NCBI RefSeq assembly: GCF_030272615.1
Contig: NC_081414.1
Location: forward strand, 523,822,137-523,882,136
DNA from: Cryptomeria japonica
Lineage: Eukaryota > Streptophyta > Pinopsida > Cupressales > Cupressaceae
Length of the DNA stretch: 60,000 bases
Direction: 5' to 3'
Shown here: in pieces, positions 1 through 11,149 of the stretch
Layout of the letters: the number at the start of each line of letters is the position of its first letter
Numbering within the stretch: position 1 is the stretch's first letter
The notes under the pieces: model-generated
The model's input: the letters and a program-made list of their open reading frames with translations, nothing else
Told to the model about the DNA's origin: nothing
Database searches by the model: none
Position numbers and translations under genes: made by a program

Positions 1-1204
1 TTCAAGCTTGTGAAGATATCCCTCAAAATACTCAGTGTCCTCAGACTCCAATAGTTGACATGATTCCATTTTCTCCTAAGAAATATGTTCAACCAACATC
101 TCCAAATCATAAGTTGCATAAAACATGTGATGGTTTTACTCCTATTCATGTTCTTCCTCCTCTTGTTTTAAACTTTGATGAAGAAATGGGTGTTATTCAT
201 AATGGTAATACAACTCCTAATGATTCTGATAGTGAGCATTAATATATTGATGTGGACAAACATTTATTGGATTAGTTTTCATAAACTTTAATCCTAGCTC
301 CTCAATCGAACAAAGTGACTTACAACATGAGCATAGTCCTTGTTTGGATCTTGTGATAGCTCCATCTGCTATGCTCAATATCGCTCCTCTGGCATGTTTC
401 TTGCCTTCCCAAAATAGTGATCAGCAAGATCGGGAGGTGGATGTCATGCTAGATTTGCAATATTAGCACCGCAGATCCTTCTCTCTCCTTTCTTTCTCTT
501 TTGTGACCATTCTTCTATATGTAGCCCTATTCTTCCATTGTTCCCTTAATGTCTACTTGGGGATGATGCAAAGAATTGAGATCTTCTCTTGGTCTCTTTC
601 ATGTTGACTCAAAATACATCCTCTCTTCCCTTTATTCTAAGGTAGTGTCCTTCTTTGGGGAATGAAGATTATTATATGCACATACATACATGATACATGA
701 GTTATCATACAACATACTGAACCCGAGGAAAGCAACACTACCTCATGTTTTATGTTCGTTATCCTTGGATTTATTCCTCGATTGGGGGCTAAATCCTTGC
801 GATAATGTGCTCCCTCCTTCTTTTTCTCTTGGGTGTATCCTACCTTAAACCAATCGCTCCCAATAAGGCACGTGCAATCGCTTTAACATGGGGGCATACA
901 CTCCTTTCATATTTTCCTTCTTGTGATACTTAGAATTACTTAGTGAACTTTATTTTGCTTTGTAATCTTTAGTATCCTTTCTTTCATGACTCATAGTGAA
1001 GGGAACTTTGCTACTTGCAGTCATGGTTCTCCCCTTCTCGATCTTCCCTTTTACTTTGTCAATCAAATTCATAAGATCCTAAGTCCATTGGGGGCTTGGC
1101 TTATCTTGCCTTCTTGACATGGTGAAAGTCTTTCAAGCTTGTTTTCTTGTACTTTATCAACAATATCAACATACGCTTATACTCCCACTAAAGTGGGGGA
1201 TAAA
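1..1204 (+). pseudogene. Family A Gypsy-like element, copy 1: 3' internal region
   Basis: Decayed 3' internal part of an LTR element whose better copy lies at 11150-13152. Positions 60-242 still read as an open frame with the words GFTPIHVLPPLVLNFDEE and NTTPNDSDSE, also found at 12033-12338 in copy 2. From about 480 the copies match only as non-coding DNA, including the shared phrase around a GGATGATGCAAAG word, up to the polypurine tract. The 5' part of the element is outside the window. Assignment to Gypsy rests on the protease-like region of copy 2. It is not functional. Confidence 0.7.
1190..1204 (+). promoter_or_regulatory. Polypurine tract of family A copy 1
   Basis: The purine-rich stretch AAAGTGGGGGATAAA sits directly before the TG that opens the LTR at 1205. 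The same arrangement (AAAGTGGGGGCTAAA then TG) precedes the LTR at 13153. This is where plus-strand DNA synthesis is primed in LTR retroelements, so it fixes the + orientation and shows the following LTR is the 3' one. Confidence 0.8.
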
Positions 1205-2436
1205 TGTAGTGTCATAAAATTGTGACCCTATCAATTTATAATTGTGTTAGGGTCCTCACACATGCAAACTCGAATCCTCTAGCCTAATCGGAGATCAGAG
1301 ATTTCTTGGCTTGCAGAAACAACTTCTTCCTTGGCCTCTGCATCACTGTGTCCGCAATCTACCTTTGAGAAAGGGGTAGGATAGGGGTGTGGCACCCCTG
1401 TCCCCCCTTGGACAGGGGTGTGGTGCACTTGTCCTCCTAGGATAGGGGTGTGGTGCTCCTGTACCTATCCTATTTTGGGGTAGGACCTTTCTAGAGCATG
1501 CATTGTGGGTTGTGTAGTGAGTGGGAAATCTCCCCAATGTTGGACCGTGACAAAATTAAAATCCTTCAAACATGTATTTAAGGGGGCATTCTCTCTCTCA
1601 TTTGCATAAGTTCAATAGGTGGAATTTCGACAAGGTCATAAGCAGTCAAGAGCATTCAAGCATTCTTTTCCATCATTGAGCATTCTCAAGTCTCCCTTCA
1701 AGGCTGGGTGTTACATTCAAGTAAAGGATTCAACCATTGAAGAGGAGATTGATTTCAACATTCAATTCCATACAAGCATTTCTGTCAACATTGATACTAC
1801 AACCTCCCTTGAGGTGATTTACAATCATGTCTTTCATTCACATCTACTTGCAAGTACTTTCTTTCATTACTTGGTTAAATCCAAAACAGGGCTTTGACCT
1901 AAAGGCAAACCCCCAATCCCAACACATTTCCCTCTATTTTTTTTGTGTGTAGGTTGTAGGTGCGTAGCTGTAATTTTGGGTTCGAGCTTCATTTGCAGAG
2001 GTAGAAAAACCCTTTTCATTTCACAGATTTGTCAGATGACCGTGTACATTCTTGCCATGGTCTAAACAACTTTTCATCAAATTTGTAGGGCAACTTCCTC
2101 TCAACATTTTACCACCAAATCTAGGTGCACAACTTCATCCCATATTCAGATCTCAAGTTATAATTGACTCTTTGTCACTTTTGCACTATATAATTCAATC
2201 AATTTCCTTTCCAAATCAAACAAAGGAAGAAGGGATTATCATAACATTCTTAATTCATTCAAAATTCAATCTATCATCTTTGTGTGGAGATCAAATCTAG
2301 TGAATTACCCCTTATCTTCCTAATGTAATTGTGAAAAATGCTTGAGGGATAATCAATAGTGAAACTCTCATCTCTCTTTGAGGGAAAGGTTTGGTTTTCC
2401 TCTTGATATATCACTCATGATTTTCCCACAATTACA
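1205..2436 (+). repeat. 3' LTR of family A copy 1
   Basis: Begins TGTAGTGTCATAAAATTGTG and ends ATTACA. Its partner at 13153-14384 begins TGTAGCATCATAAAATTGTG and also ends ATTACA; both measure 1232 bp by these boundaries. U3 holds three ~30-bp repeats (1380-1470). A TATA-like GTATTTAAG lies at 1574-1582, matching GTATATAAG at 13532-13540 in the partner. The two LTRs are clearly diverged, so they come from separate old insertions and not from one recent element. Confidence 0.82.
1380..1470 (+). repeat. Three ~30-bp U3 tandem repeats in LTR copy 1
   Basis: Units of 31, 30 and 30 bp, each opening GA(T/C)AGGGGTGTGG and containing a partly self-complementary GGGTGTGGCACCC-like core. The matching LTR keeps three units at 13328-13418. 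Repeats in this position upstream of the TATA-like site often act as enhancers in LTR elements. That role is inferred here. Confidence 0.75.
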
Positions 2437-2697
2437 ACGTGAATCTAACATTCAAAAATATCTAGATTGTTGTACACTTACAGGATCAAGTGACATACAT
2501 TCATTTAGAAGCTCAAATGCAGCATCACTAGTTATTTATACTAGTCAGATTGCATACTTTTTCTCTTCCTGTATGCATTCTATGTGGGATGAATGTGAAT
2601 CAAAAGAGTGGGTTGCCCAATGACCTTGTAGACCTGTGCAAACCCTAGATACATATCAACTTCCTAGAGCACTACAAATGAACTAGATTGAAACGTC

Positions 2698-3329
2698 AAT
2701 GGATTTTGACCATGTATCAAACATAGTTGAACCAGGTAAAGGGTTGCAATTTGTTACTTGGGTAAAATCAATTTTAAGCTCAATTAATTAGTATTAACTT
2801 ATGTTGATTTTGGTATTAACTTATATCCTTCTATTAAATGCAGGTCATGTATATGCATTTATTGCAGAGGAGAACAATGAAGAAGGAACATATTACTTTT
2901 CGTGTCATTGTATTGAGGCCAAAAAAGAAATTGACTTCTATAGTGGTTGATTAAGAGGGTATTGAGTACCCAATAGGATCTATTGTTGTGACAGGGACAT
3001 GGCTTAGAAGGTACCATTGCTGTGTCGATTTGTATTGAGACCTCTTAAACTCATTTATTTATCAGTCATTGTATTGATTTTGGCATTAACATCCTTCTAT
3101 AAAATGTAGGTACCCTATCAAAAATTCTAATGCCTGGTTGTTTGAGGACTTTGAGACACATAGACATATTCTTCATTACTCAAACCTTCAAGTTGCAACA
3201 AATATTTATTTAATTAAATATCATGGTAGACCTCTTAAAAAGGATCTATGGAAAGTTTGTGAACCTGACGATGAGGAAATACTTGAGACATTAAGGGTTA
3301 GAGTTGATCTAAAAGGTTCACTTGATTGA
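2698..3329 (+). CDS. Unrecognised three-exon gene or gene remnant
   Basis: Three coding blocks read together. Block 1 (about 2698-2760) reads MDFDHVSNIVEPGKGLQFVTW and runs into a GTAAAA donor. Block 2 (about 2844-3011), after TGCAG, contains KKEHITFRVIVLRPKKK and EYPIGSIVVTGTWLRR, then a GTACC donor; it has one in-frame TAA where CAA would restore glutamine. Block 3 (about 3110-3329), after TGTAG, reads YPIKNSNAWLFEDFETHRH and ends KGSLD before a TGA. The blocks share a plausible phase. I recognise no family. The protein would be small (about 150 residues), mixed charged and soluble. It lies outside the flanking LTR elements and could be the end of a DNA transposon gene or a captured gene. 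Exon limits are my reading of splice words. Confidence 0.45.
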
Positions 3330-3446
3330 TTTTGGACCATTGAGATGAATAATTCTACAATATGGTAAAATAATTTTGACAATTTTGTATATATCTTTTG
3401 TGAATCGTTGTAACTTCACTTTTTTGTATGTGCTCTACATGCATAT
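3330..3446. other. Short AT-rich spacer
   Basis: Sequence after the ORF stop. No gene or clear signal apart from AT-rich sequence leading into the 52-bp array. Confidence 0.5.
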
Positions 3447-3700
3447 GAGATGTAATATGCATATGTAGATGCCAAATTTTGTATATAAAAACATCAATGA
3501 GTTGTAATATGCATTTCTAGATGTTAAATTCTGTATAAAAAAACAACAATGAGTTGTAATGTGCATATCTAGATGCTAAATTTTGTATAAAAAAACAACT
3601 ATGAGTTGTAATTTGCATATTTAGATGCAAAATTTTGTATATATAAACAATAATGAGCTTGATCATTTATATTAGATGCCAAATTTTATATATAAAAGTG
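3447..3700 (+). repeat. 52-bp tandem repeat, about 4.8 units
   Basis: Units begin GAG at 3447, 3499, 3551, 3603 and 3655, an exact 52-bp period. The consensus carries GAGTTGTAATATGCAT, then AGATG and AAATTTTGTATA. The last unit is incomplete and more diverged. No coding potential is seen. The constant period with base changes only suggests an array formed by slippage or unequal exchange and then aged. Confidence 0.9.
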
Positions 3701-4117
3701 CCCATGGGGCTGATTTGCAAATTTTGAGAGCCCAAATTTGTACCATTTGATTATAAATACATTTGTAATAAATTTGTACCATTTAATTATAAATACATTT
3801 GAAGTAGTTTTGATGTATTGAAGGATATTAATAAGAAACTTATCATTTGCTACACTTTTCTTGTGATTCTCACGAGTAATAGCTTGATCACAGGCTTAAA
3901 TCTTGTTGATTCCTCTTTCATTTGGCTGGCAAATAAATTGGGAATGATTCGTTGATGAGTTATCTTCCATTTGCATTTTGTTTCACTTTATTTGGTTGTA
4001 TATTGAAGAAGCTCTAATAATTTTTGTCAAAACTATTATAACCCTATCCTAGGGTAAACAGTGAACAAGAAAATGCAATAAATTTTATATTTATGGTCTA
4101 ATAAGACCATCAATGGG
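3701..4117. other. AT-rich spacer
   Basis: No gene seen. A short direct repeat of TTGTACCATTT(G/A)ATTATAAA occurs twice near 3738-3790. The rest is AT-rich sequence leading into the ~350-bp satellite. Confidence 0.5.
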
Positions 4118-6150
4118 GACAACATGACCCTGTACGTTCGAACGGCTCATCCATAAATGCCACAGTCTCTAAGTTACGCGACGTCAAAGTTTGACCTTTT
4201 TTCCACTTTGAGCGCTCAAGGGAAAGCATCGCTATGAGGTGGCTCGAAACAATCAGACATCTTGGGAAGAAAGAAAAGGGAATACCTAGCATAAAATTGG
4301 CCACCCGAACATGCTCACATTGACGGTTCGTTCCCATGACGAGCAGAACGAAAGATGCACTATTCTGCCACCTTTCATTGACGGTTTCTAATGGTTTTTG
4401 ATACAACAGAAAAAATATCACCACAAGAAAATGGAATCGAGTTATCCAAAACTAAGAAAGGCTTTTTTAGGCAAAGACAACATGACCCCATAGGCTTGAG
4501 CGACTCATCCATAAGTTCCACAGTCTCTGATTTATGCAACGTCAAAGTTTGACCTTTTTCCTCACTTTGAGAGCTCAAGGGAAAGTGTCGCTACGAGGTG
4601 GCTCAAAATGATCGGACATCTTGGAGAGTGAGACAAGGGCACACCTAGTGTAAAACCAGCCACCCAGATGCGCTTGGACTGATGGTTCATTCCCACGATG
4701 AGCAGAATGAAAGATGCACTATTCTGCCAGCTTTCACTGACAGTTGTTTATGTGACACAAAAAATATAACCACAAGAAAAAAAAATCGAGTTGTCGAAAA
4801 CTGAGAGAGGATTTTTTAGGTAGTGACAACATGACTTCATAGGTTTGATTGGCTCATCCATAAGTGCCATGATCTTTGAGTTATGTGATGTCAAAGTTTG
4901 ACCATTTTTTCCACTTTGAGCATTCAAGGGAAAGCATCGCTATGAGGTGGCTCAGAATGATCAGACGTCTTGGGGAGTGAGACAAGAGAACACCTAGTGT
5001 AAACCTAACCACCTGGATGCACTCACATGGGCGGTTAATTCCCACGATAAGCAGAATGAAATATACACTATTTTGCCACCTCTCATTGACGGTTTTTTAT
5101 GGGTTTTTAATGCGACGGAAAAAACCCACCACGAGGAAATGGAATCGAGTTGTCCAAAAATGAGAGATAATTTTAAAGGTAAAAACAACATGACCCCATA
5201 GGCTCAAATGCCTTGTCCATAAGTGCCACAGTCTCTGAGTTACGCGACATCAAAGTTTGACTAATTTTTCCACTTTGAGCGCTCAAGGGAAAGCATCGCT
5301 ATGAGGTGGCTCAGAATGATCAGACACCTTGGGGAGTGAGACAAGTGCACACCTAGCATAAACCTAGCCACCTGGACATGTTCACGCTGAGGGTCCATCT
5401 CCATGATGAGCAGAATGAAAGATGCACTATTTTGCCACCTCTCACTGACGGTTTTTGATGCGACAGAAAAAATATCACCATGATAAAAAAGAATCAAGTT
5501 GTCTAAAACTGAGAGAGGATTTTTTAGGCAGAAAAAACATGACCCCATAGGTTTGAAAGGCTTGTCCATAAGTGCCATGGTTTCTGAGTTACATGAAGCC
5601 AAATTTTGACCATTTTTTCCACTTTGAGTACTCAAGGGAAAGCGTCGCTACAAGGTGGCTCGGAACAATCAGACATCTTGGGGAGAAAGACAAGGGTACA
5701 CCTAGCATAAAACCAACCACCCAAATGTGCTTGTACTAATGGTTCATTACAAGCAAAATGAAAGATGCACTATTTTGCCACCTCTCATTGATGGTTTTTG
5801 ATGCGATAAAAAAATATCACCACAAGAAAATGGAATCGAGTTGTCTGAAACCGAGAGAGGATTTTTTAGGTAGTGACAAAACAACCTTATAGGCTTGATG
5901 AATCATCCATAAGTGCCACGGTCTCCAAGTTACATGATGTCAAAGTTTGACCATTTTTTCCATTTCGAGCACTCAAGGGAAAGCGTCTCTACGAGGTGGC
6001 TCAGAACAATCAGATGTTTTAGGGAGCGATACAAGGGCACACCTAAATAAACCTGACCATCTAGACGTGCTCACACTGACAGTTCATTCCCACGATGAGC
6101 AAAATGAAAGATGCACTATTTTGCCACCTCTCACTGATAGTTTTTTACAG
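4118..6150 (+). repeat. ~350-bp satellite array, six units
   Basis: Anchored on the phrase (G)ACAACATGAC, units start near 4118, 4476, 4825, 5184, 5534 and 5875 (spacing 341-359 bp). The last is partial and ends near 6150. Each unit holds TGCCACRGTCTCTGAGTTA, GTCAAAGTTTGACC, TCAAGGGAAAGC, GATGCACTATT and a GACGGTTTTT-like end in the same order. Minus-strand open frames of up to 124 codons through the units repeat the same words, but the period is not a multiple of three and frames break, so I treat them as chance. Unit divergence is moderate. Confidence 0.9.
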
Positions 6151-6359
6151 TTTTTATGAAAGAAGAGGTAATTGGTTTGATTTGATGTTAAAATGATTGC
6201 TTCAACTCTTCTTTTATAGGCAATTTGGATGAATAGGTTTGTCTCTTGCCCTAAGGCCTACTTGTTATGGAATAAAATTTAAATGAAAACCTTACCTAAG
6301 TTGACTCATCCTTAGATAAATTTCAAATCTGCTTTGGGCACTCAAATCTTGTCCAAATT

Positions 6360-7460
6360 AATTCTTGAAATGATTAACTTCACTCCATAATATCAACTCC
6401 CATAGTTATCTTGTTTTCTCTCAACTCATCAAGTAATAAAACTTCACTCTCCTTATTCAATACATGAAAACTTCACTCCGAAGCATGAGTTTATGAAATA
6501 ATAACTTCACTCCAATCTCTTCATACACAAAGTTCTCTCCTTATGTCAAACACGTGAAGTAATAACATCGCTTTAAATCATGATACGTAAAGTAGAAATT
6601 TTACTTTAAACTTTCAACTCATGAAGTTGTCATTTTTCTCTTAATTGTTTGAACTCGAAGTTCGCTCATATCACCTCGAAGTTGAAGTTTTCTCTTATCA
6701 TCTCAAAGTTAAATTTTTCTTATTCTTCTTTGAACACGAATTTAAAACCTCGCTTACTCCCTTCAATTCAAGAAGTAAGCACTTTGCTCCTTTCCTTTAC
6801 AACACAAAGTTGATTCAACTTTACCCTTAAGATCTCTTTACCTTACTAAATCATGAACTTCGCTCATCTCTCTTCCAACACGAAGTTCACTCATCTCCTC
6901 TTGAAAATGAAGTTCGCTCATCTCCTCTTGAAGTTGAATTTCTCTCATCTCCTCTTGAAGTTGAAGTTCACTCATCTCCTCTTGAAGTTGAAGTTCGCTC
7001 ATCTCCTCTTGAACATGAAGTTTTCTCATCTCCTCTCCAACATGAAGTTTTCTCATTGTGCTCAAAGGTGAAGATGAAGTTCTCTCTAATGTGTTTGAAA
7101 ATGAAGTTGAAACTTTTCTCCTCACACTAAACTCATGAAGTAGATGCCTTCACTCCTATTCCCAAATATTTGAAGGATAACTTTGCTTCATTTCCCGAAT
7201 TCATGAAGCAACAATTTTGTTCCTCCTTAGCAACCCTTGAAGTGAATGATTTCTCTCCTCTAAGGTCAAACATGAAGTAAAGAATTTAATTTGAAGCTTG
7301 AAGCTCTTAAAGTTATCAACTTCACTCATAAACACCGATTCATGAAGAAAAAAACTTCGCTCAACTCTTTTGATACCTGAAATATGCATTTCTCTCCTAG
7401 TTGCTTGAAGCCAAAGTTCACTCCTAAACTCTCACACTTGAAGTTCGCTCCAAAGATGAA
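6360..7460 (+). repeat. Decayed minisatellite field built on an AACTTCACTC-like word
   Basis: The words AACTTCACTC, GAAGTTCGCTC and CATGAAGTAA recur irregularly about every 25-60 bp across the block, on a background of TCTCCT and TTGAA words. Only the centre (6856-7071) keeps a strict period. The outer parts look like older, eroded units of the same repeat. No independent gene is seen. Positions 6151-6359 between this and the satellite hold nothing recognised. Confidence 0.65.
6856..7071 (+). repeat. 27-bp tandem repeat core, eight units
   Basis: Units start at 6856, 6883, 6910, 6937, 6964, 6991, 7018 and 7045, an exact 27-bp step, with consensus AAGTTCGCTCATCTCCTCTT plus GAAGTTG. Because 27 is a multiple of three, both strands stay open: the minus strand reads nine-residue units like EEMSELQLQ and the plus strand units like LLKLKFTHL. 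This follows from the period and is not by itself evidence of a gene. Confidence 0.92.
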
Positions 7461-8033
7461 GTCATTAAGTAAAACTTTGAAATCCAAGATATAATCAAAG
7501 ATGAGGCAAATTATGAAAGAGCTAAAGATTACTTCATTTCACATTCAAATGTTCAAACTCATGCAGCTTACTTTCATCAATCCTCAAAAGGACTCAAAGA
7601 AAATTCACTCAATCAAAATACACAATATCAGCATTAGCAGTGTCGGTACTTGGATACGTGGGTATACACAATATGAGCAATCTATTTTAAAAGTATACAC
7701 CATATCAGTTACATGTAATGAACAAATTGGATGACATTTCAAGACATATACACAATGAACAAGTTTGATCATATTTCAATAGTAAATAACTAAGTTTCAA
7801 GAATATCAAGTTTCATATATATCAAAATGGATCGAATATCAAGTTTCATATATATCAAAATGAATAATAATCGTGTACATATGAAAAAATGGCATAGATG
7901 CCAAATCAATAATAGTTACAAAAACATGGCATGTGCCATGTCTATCAAAGTCGATATATACATATACAAATAATGAATATATAAAAAAATGGTCCTTCAA
8001 TGACCACAACGACAACTATGTCTCTATCGATAT
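7461..8033. other. AT-rich stretch with a 33-bp duplication
   Basis: No gene supported, although 7501-7734 is open by chance. At 7801-7862 a 33-bp unit (GAATATCAAGTTTCATATAT then ATCAAAATG) occurs twice in tandem. The segment is probably the 3' flank of the minus-strand gene at 8034-10794. Confidence 0.5.
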
Positions 8034-10794
8034 CTATGACTGTGGTGGATCATCAAAATCGAGCCTCTTCGAAGTAGTACGTGGCTCTGTAGGTGGCTGG
8101 ACAAGGACAATTCAAATGTCGAATCAGATATATTTTCTAATATAACATCAAAATAACTAAATACTGAACTCTAAATTGTTTTAAGTTGAAATGTTGATTA
8201 CCTCATCTCTATCTTCTGCAATTGGGTGAGGCTGAGGATCTGTGGGAAGTCCTTAAGGGGGCTATAACTGATAAAAAAATATTAATATAAGTTAATAACA
8301 TATATGTCAAATAACACATAATAACTAAAAATAAATAGACTAAAAAAATAAAGCATAGCAGAGCCTCAGATGGATGTGCTATGGCCATAGGAGGAAAATT
8401 CATAGATAAATCAGTTACGATCATTAACTATACCCAGGGTAAGTGATCCAAAAGGAGTTAACAAGAGGGTTTCAACTCCATTGTGCACTTAGTGAAAAGG
8501 AGTTGGTGTAAGACATACATACCTTTTCCCTTTGTCGTGTTGGATCCCATATTATACATATAGGACTTCTAATGAAATGGAATGGTAGAACATCAATAGG
8601 AAGTTTGGAAGGAGGCTGTAATAGGTTAAAGACAATTATACAAGTTAATAACCCAAAGTTGTTGACAAACTAGATAGAACAAATATTTCTAACATATGTA
8701 GAACAAATGCACATCAAAGTCTTGTATAGTTCTCCTCTAACCTTAGGAGGCCTAGTCGAATCTGATGTAGCTATTACCATTTCCTATATGAAAAATGATA
8801 ACATGTGATATAGACATAAAAGGATTTAGATATTTCGAACAAGAAAGAATGTAATCCAAAGTGAATATGAAGATATCACCTCTTCCCTATGTTGAACCTC
8901 ATCGACATCAGGTGCATTCATTAATTATGTAAACCCCATATGTTTTTGTATATAGAACAAATAAATTAAGTGAATTTATCAATATCTACATATGCATGTT
9001 TAATCATAATACATTTCAACAAATGAATTTAAATTATGCTGAATTATATTGCGTCGTTTGGGTGTCTGGGAGGATATCTTTTTCTACCTCGGAGTTCTAG
9101 AGGATGAATTTCTCACATGAGATGTCCTCGAGGTAGGTGGGATAAAATAACAAAAAAAAATTAACATAAGGGACAAGAGCATGTATTTAATATATCACCT
9201 AAGTCAAAAATATATAAATCTGAATGGTACCGCATAGCTATCTAGGCCAAAGTGGCCTAAAGCATGATATCATCAAGTTGGGACATCTCAACCCTTGATA
9301 AGCCCTATAAAACTCCAAGTAATGATACATATATATTAACAAAAGATATTTTGAAACCAATGTATTATTTTATTTTTAACAAATTTACAAATCTTTACCT
9401 TCGGTGGTGAAACTACTCGTGAGTGCAGAGTCGACTGAAAATTATGTGGTCTACTTCCACCACTTGTTGCACCCTGCAATGCATTTTATTTATATGTCAC
9501 TTTAAATTGTTCTAAAAATAAAAATTTGTTTATTTTTATAAGATTTAGTCACTTAATTGATAACATGTCATAAACAAAATTAAACTCACCTGTGTTTGAT
9601 AGTGAGGGAACAACATACTCATCAGGTTGTTGGTGAGGACCACATCCTCTATAGTGGAGGCATGACATCTACTCCTCCAACATGTACATGAATGAGATGT
9701 TGAACCATCTTCATCCGCATTAGTGTCCACACTAGAATATACACCCTAAAAGGTAGTGCACATATGGTGAATAGGCTGGCTCGTGCCAAATGATGCATGA
9801 GGTGACACTGATGAAGGGGGTGTCACCGATGAAGGAGATGTCATTGATGAAGGAGGTGTCGTAGGTGATAGTAAATCCTCTGCTCCAACCAACTGTGTGT
9901 CATGCTGAACAATGACATCAGTCAATGATGCAGCTACCTGATGAGTCTATAATTCCATAGAATCCTTCAAGGATATAGGGATAGTGACATGAACCATGGG
10001 TTTAGGAGTTGTACACCTCCTATGATGTGGTTGTACCACCCTATGGGCCCTAGGTCAATCCTGCATAGAGCCTCTCCCTCTACCCTGAAATTATCGGATG
10101 TCAAAGTAATTTGGCTTCTCACTGAGGATAAACTCACAATATAACTTATTCAAAAAATATAGAGGCACCTCCCAATTATTACAAGGTGGTTGGTCAAAGA
10201 CCATATACCACCTATCCCAAAAAGATTCTTTTAGCCTAGCATGAACACACCAATGTATACGAAATTGAGTCATATTTAGTTATAGGTTGTTACTAGTAAT
10301 AGGCTCGGTGAAAAGAGCACATATTTCAACTTTAAGTATATGCCCTTTTTTTTCACTTGATCATATGACAACCCATCTGCATAAAATGTTCGGCATCTAT
10401 CCCTCCATGAATCCCATTTCCTAACCTCCCTAGATACCTCATTTGCACTATTGGCCATTGTTTCTAGCATTATGGCGAGGGTTGATTGGTGCTCAAGACT
10501 AGAGAACCTCAACCTATTCACCAATAGAGAAATTTGGGCACTATTTTGTGTAAGGCAATTGATGAGATCCTCTTGTGTAGCATCTACACAATCTAATGGA
10601 GGACGTGGAGGATTTTAGAGTGGCGATGGTTGTTGAGGAGCAGTATTTTGAGGATTTTGTGGATGTGGAGCAACATCTTGAGGCTTTTCTTGTTGCTCAT
10701 GTGCAATTTTTACAGTGTTTTCTTGTGTTGCTTGTGCAGGAGGAGGTCTTTGTTGTTTATTTTGTTTTTGGGGATTACTTGTAGAATCTGACAT
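8034..10794 (-). CDS. Unrecognised multi-exon gene with Pro/Ser/Thr-rich protein
   Basis: Read on the minus strand from ATG at 10794. Exon 1 encodes a Gln/Pro-rich start (MSDSTSNPQKQNKQQRPPPA) then HQSTLAIMLETMANSANEV and WDSWRDRCRTFYADGLS. A second block (about 10273-10085) contains HWCVHARLKESFWDRWYMVF. A third (to about 9594) has 18-bp repeats giving TPPSSMTSPSSVTPPSSVS, a CWRSRCH word, and a clean donor (CACAG then GTGAGT). Smaller blocks follow near 9474-9402 (PHNFQSTLHSRVVSPPK), 9150-9060 (basic, SQTPKRRN), 8795-8745 and 8620-8510. The last block ends TSKRLDFDDPPQS before TAG at 8034. Several in-frame stops (TAA, TGA, TAG) replace likely Gln or Arg codons, so it may be a pseudogene. No family recognised. 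The low-complexity, multi-exon style resembles TnpA-type accessory genes of DNA transposons, which is only an inference. Confidence 0.5.
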
Positions 10795-10928
10795 CAAATT
10801 AATAAAAACAAAACTTAAATCAATTAAAATGAAAAAAAAGGTAATCAAACCAATCAAATCTTACTTGTTCGATGGGGTGGCATTGTTGAAAATTGCTCTT
10901 AATGCTAGAAAAATAAAAAATGATTCCA

Positions 10929-11121
10929 AACCCGTGCGGGTTCTATGGGTTTTTGGCTTCCTTTAGATACTATTCCATGAGTTTTGGCATTGAAAATGAC
11001 CAAAACCTGTGAGTTACCAAAAAATATAATGTTCCTCAAAACCCGTACGGTTTTTGAGGAACTTTTGATTTTTTATTATAAAACATAATGTTCCTCAAAA
11101 CCCGTATGGGTTTTGAGGAAC
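10929..11121. repeat. Palindrome cluster: twin hairpins with 59-bp period
   Basis: Two 32-bp hairpins, 11031-11062 and 11090-11121, each read GTTCCTCAAAACC...GGTTTTGAGGAAC. The second has perfect 14-bp arms around GTAT; the first has one mismatch. They sit in a 59-bp direct duplication. A smaller palindrome, AACCCGTGCGGGTT, is at 10929-10942. Such clusters are typical of subterminal binding sites of DNA transposons. The family A sequence resumes right after, near 11150. Confidence 0.8.
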
Positions 11122-11149
11122 TTTTTGTTTTTTAATTTTTATCTTGGTG

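Noticed and set aside
4110-5635. Minus-strand open frames of 65-124 codons in the satellite
   Set aside because: They repeat with the satellite unit, whose period is not a multiple of three, and they break at different places in each unit.
6856-7071. CRISPR-like regular array
   Set aside because: Units are contiguous tandem copies with no unique spacers, and the DNA is plant nuclear.
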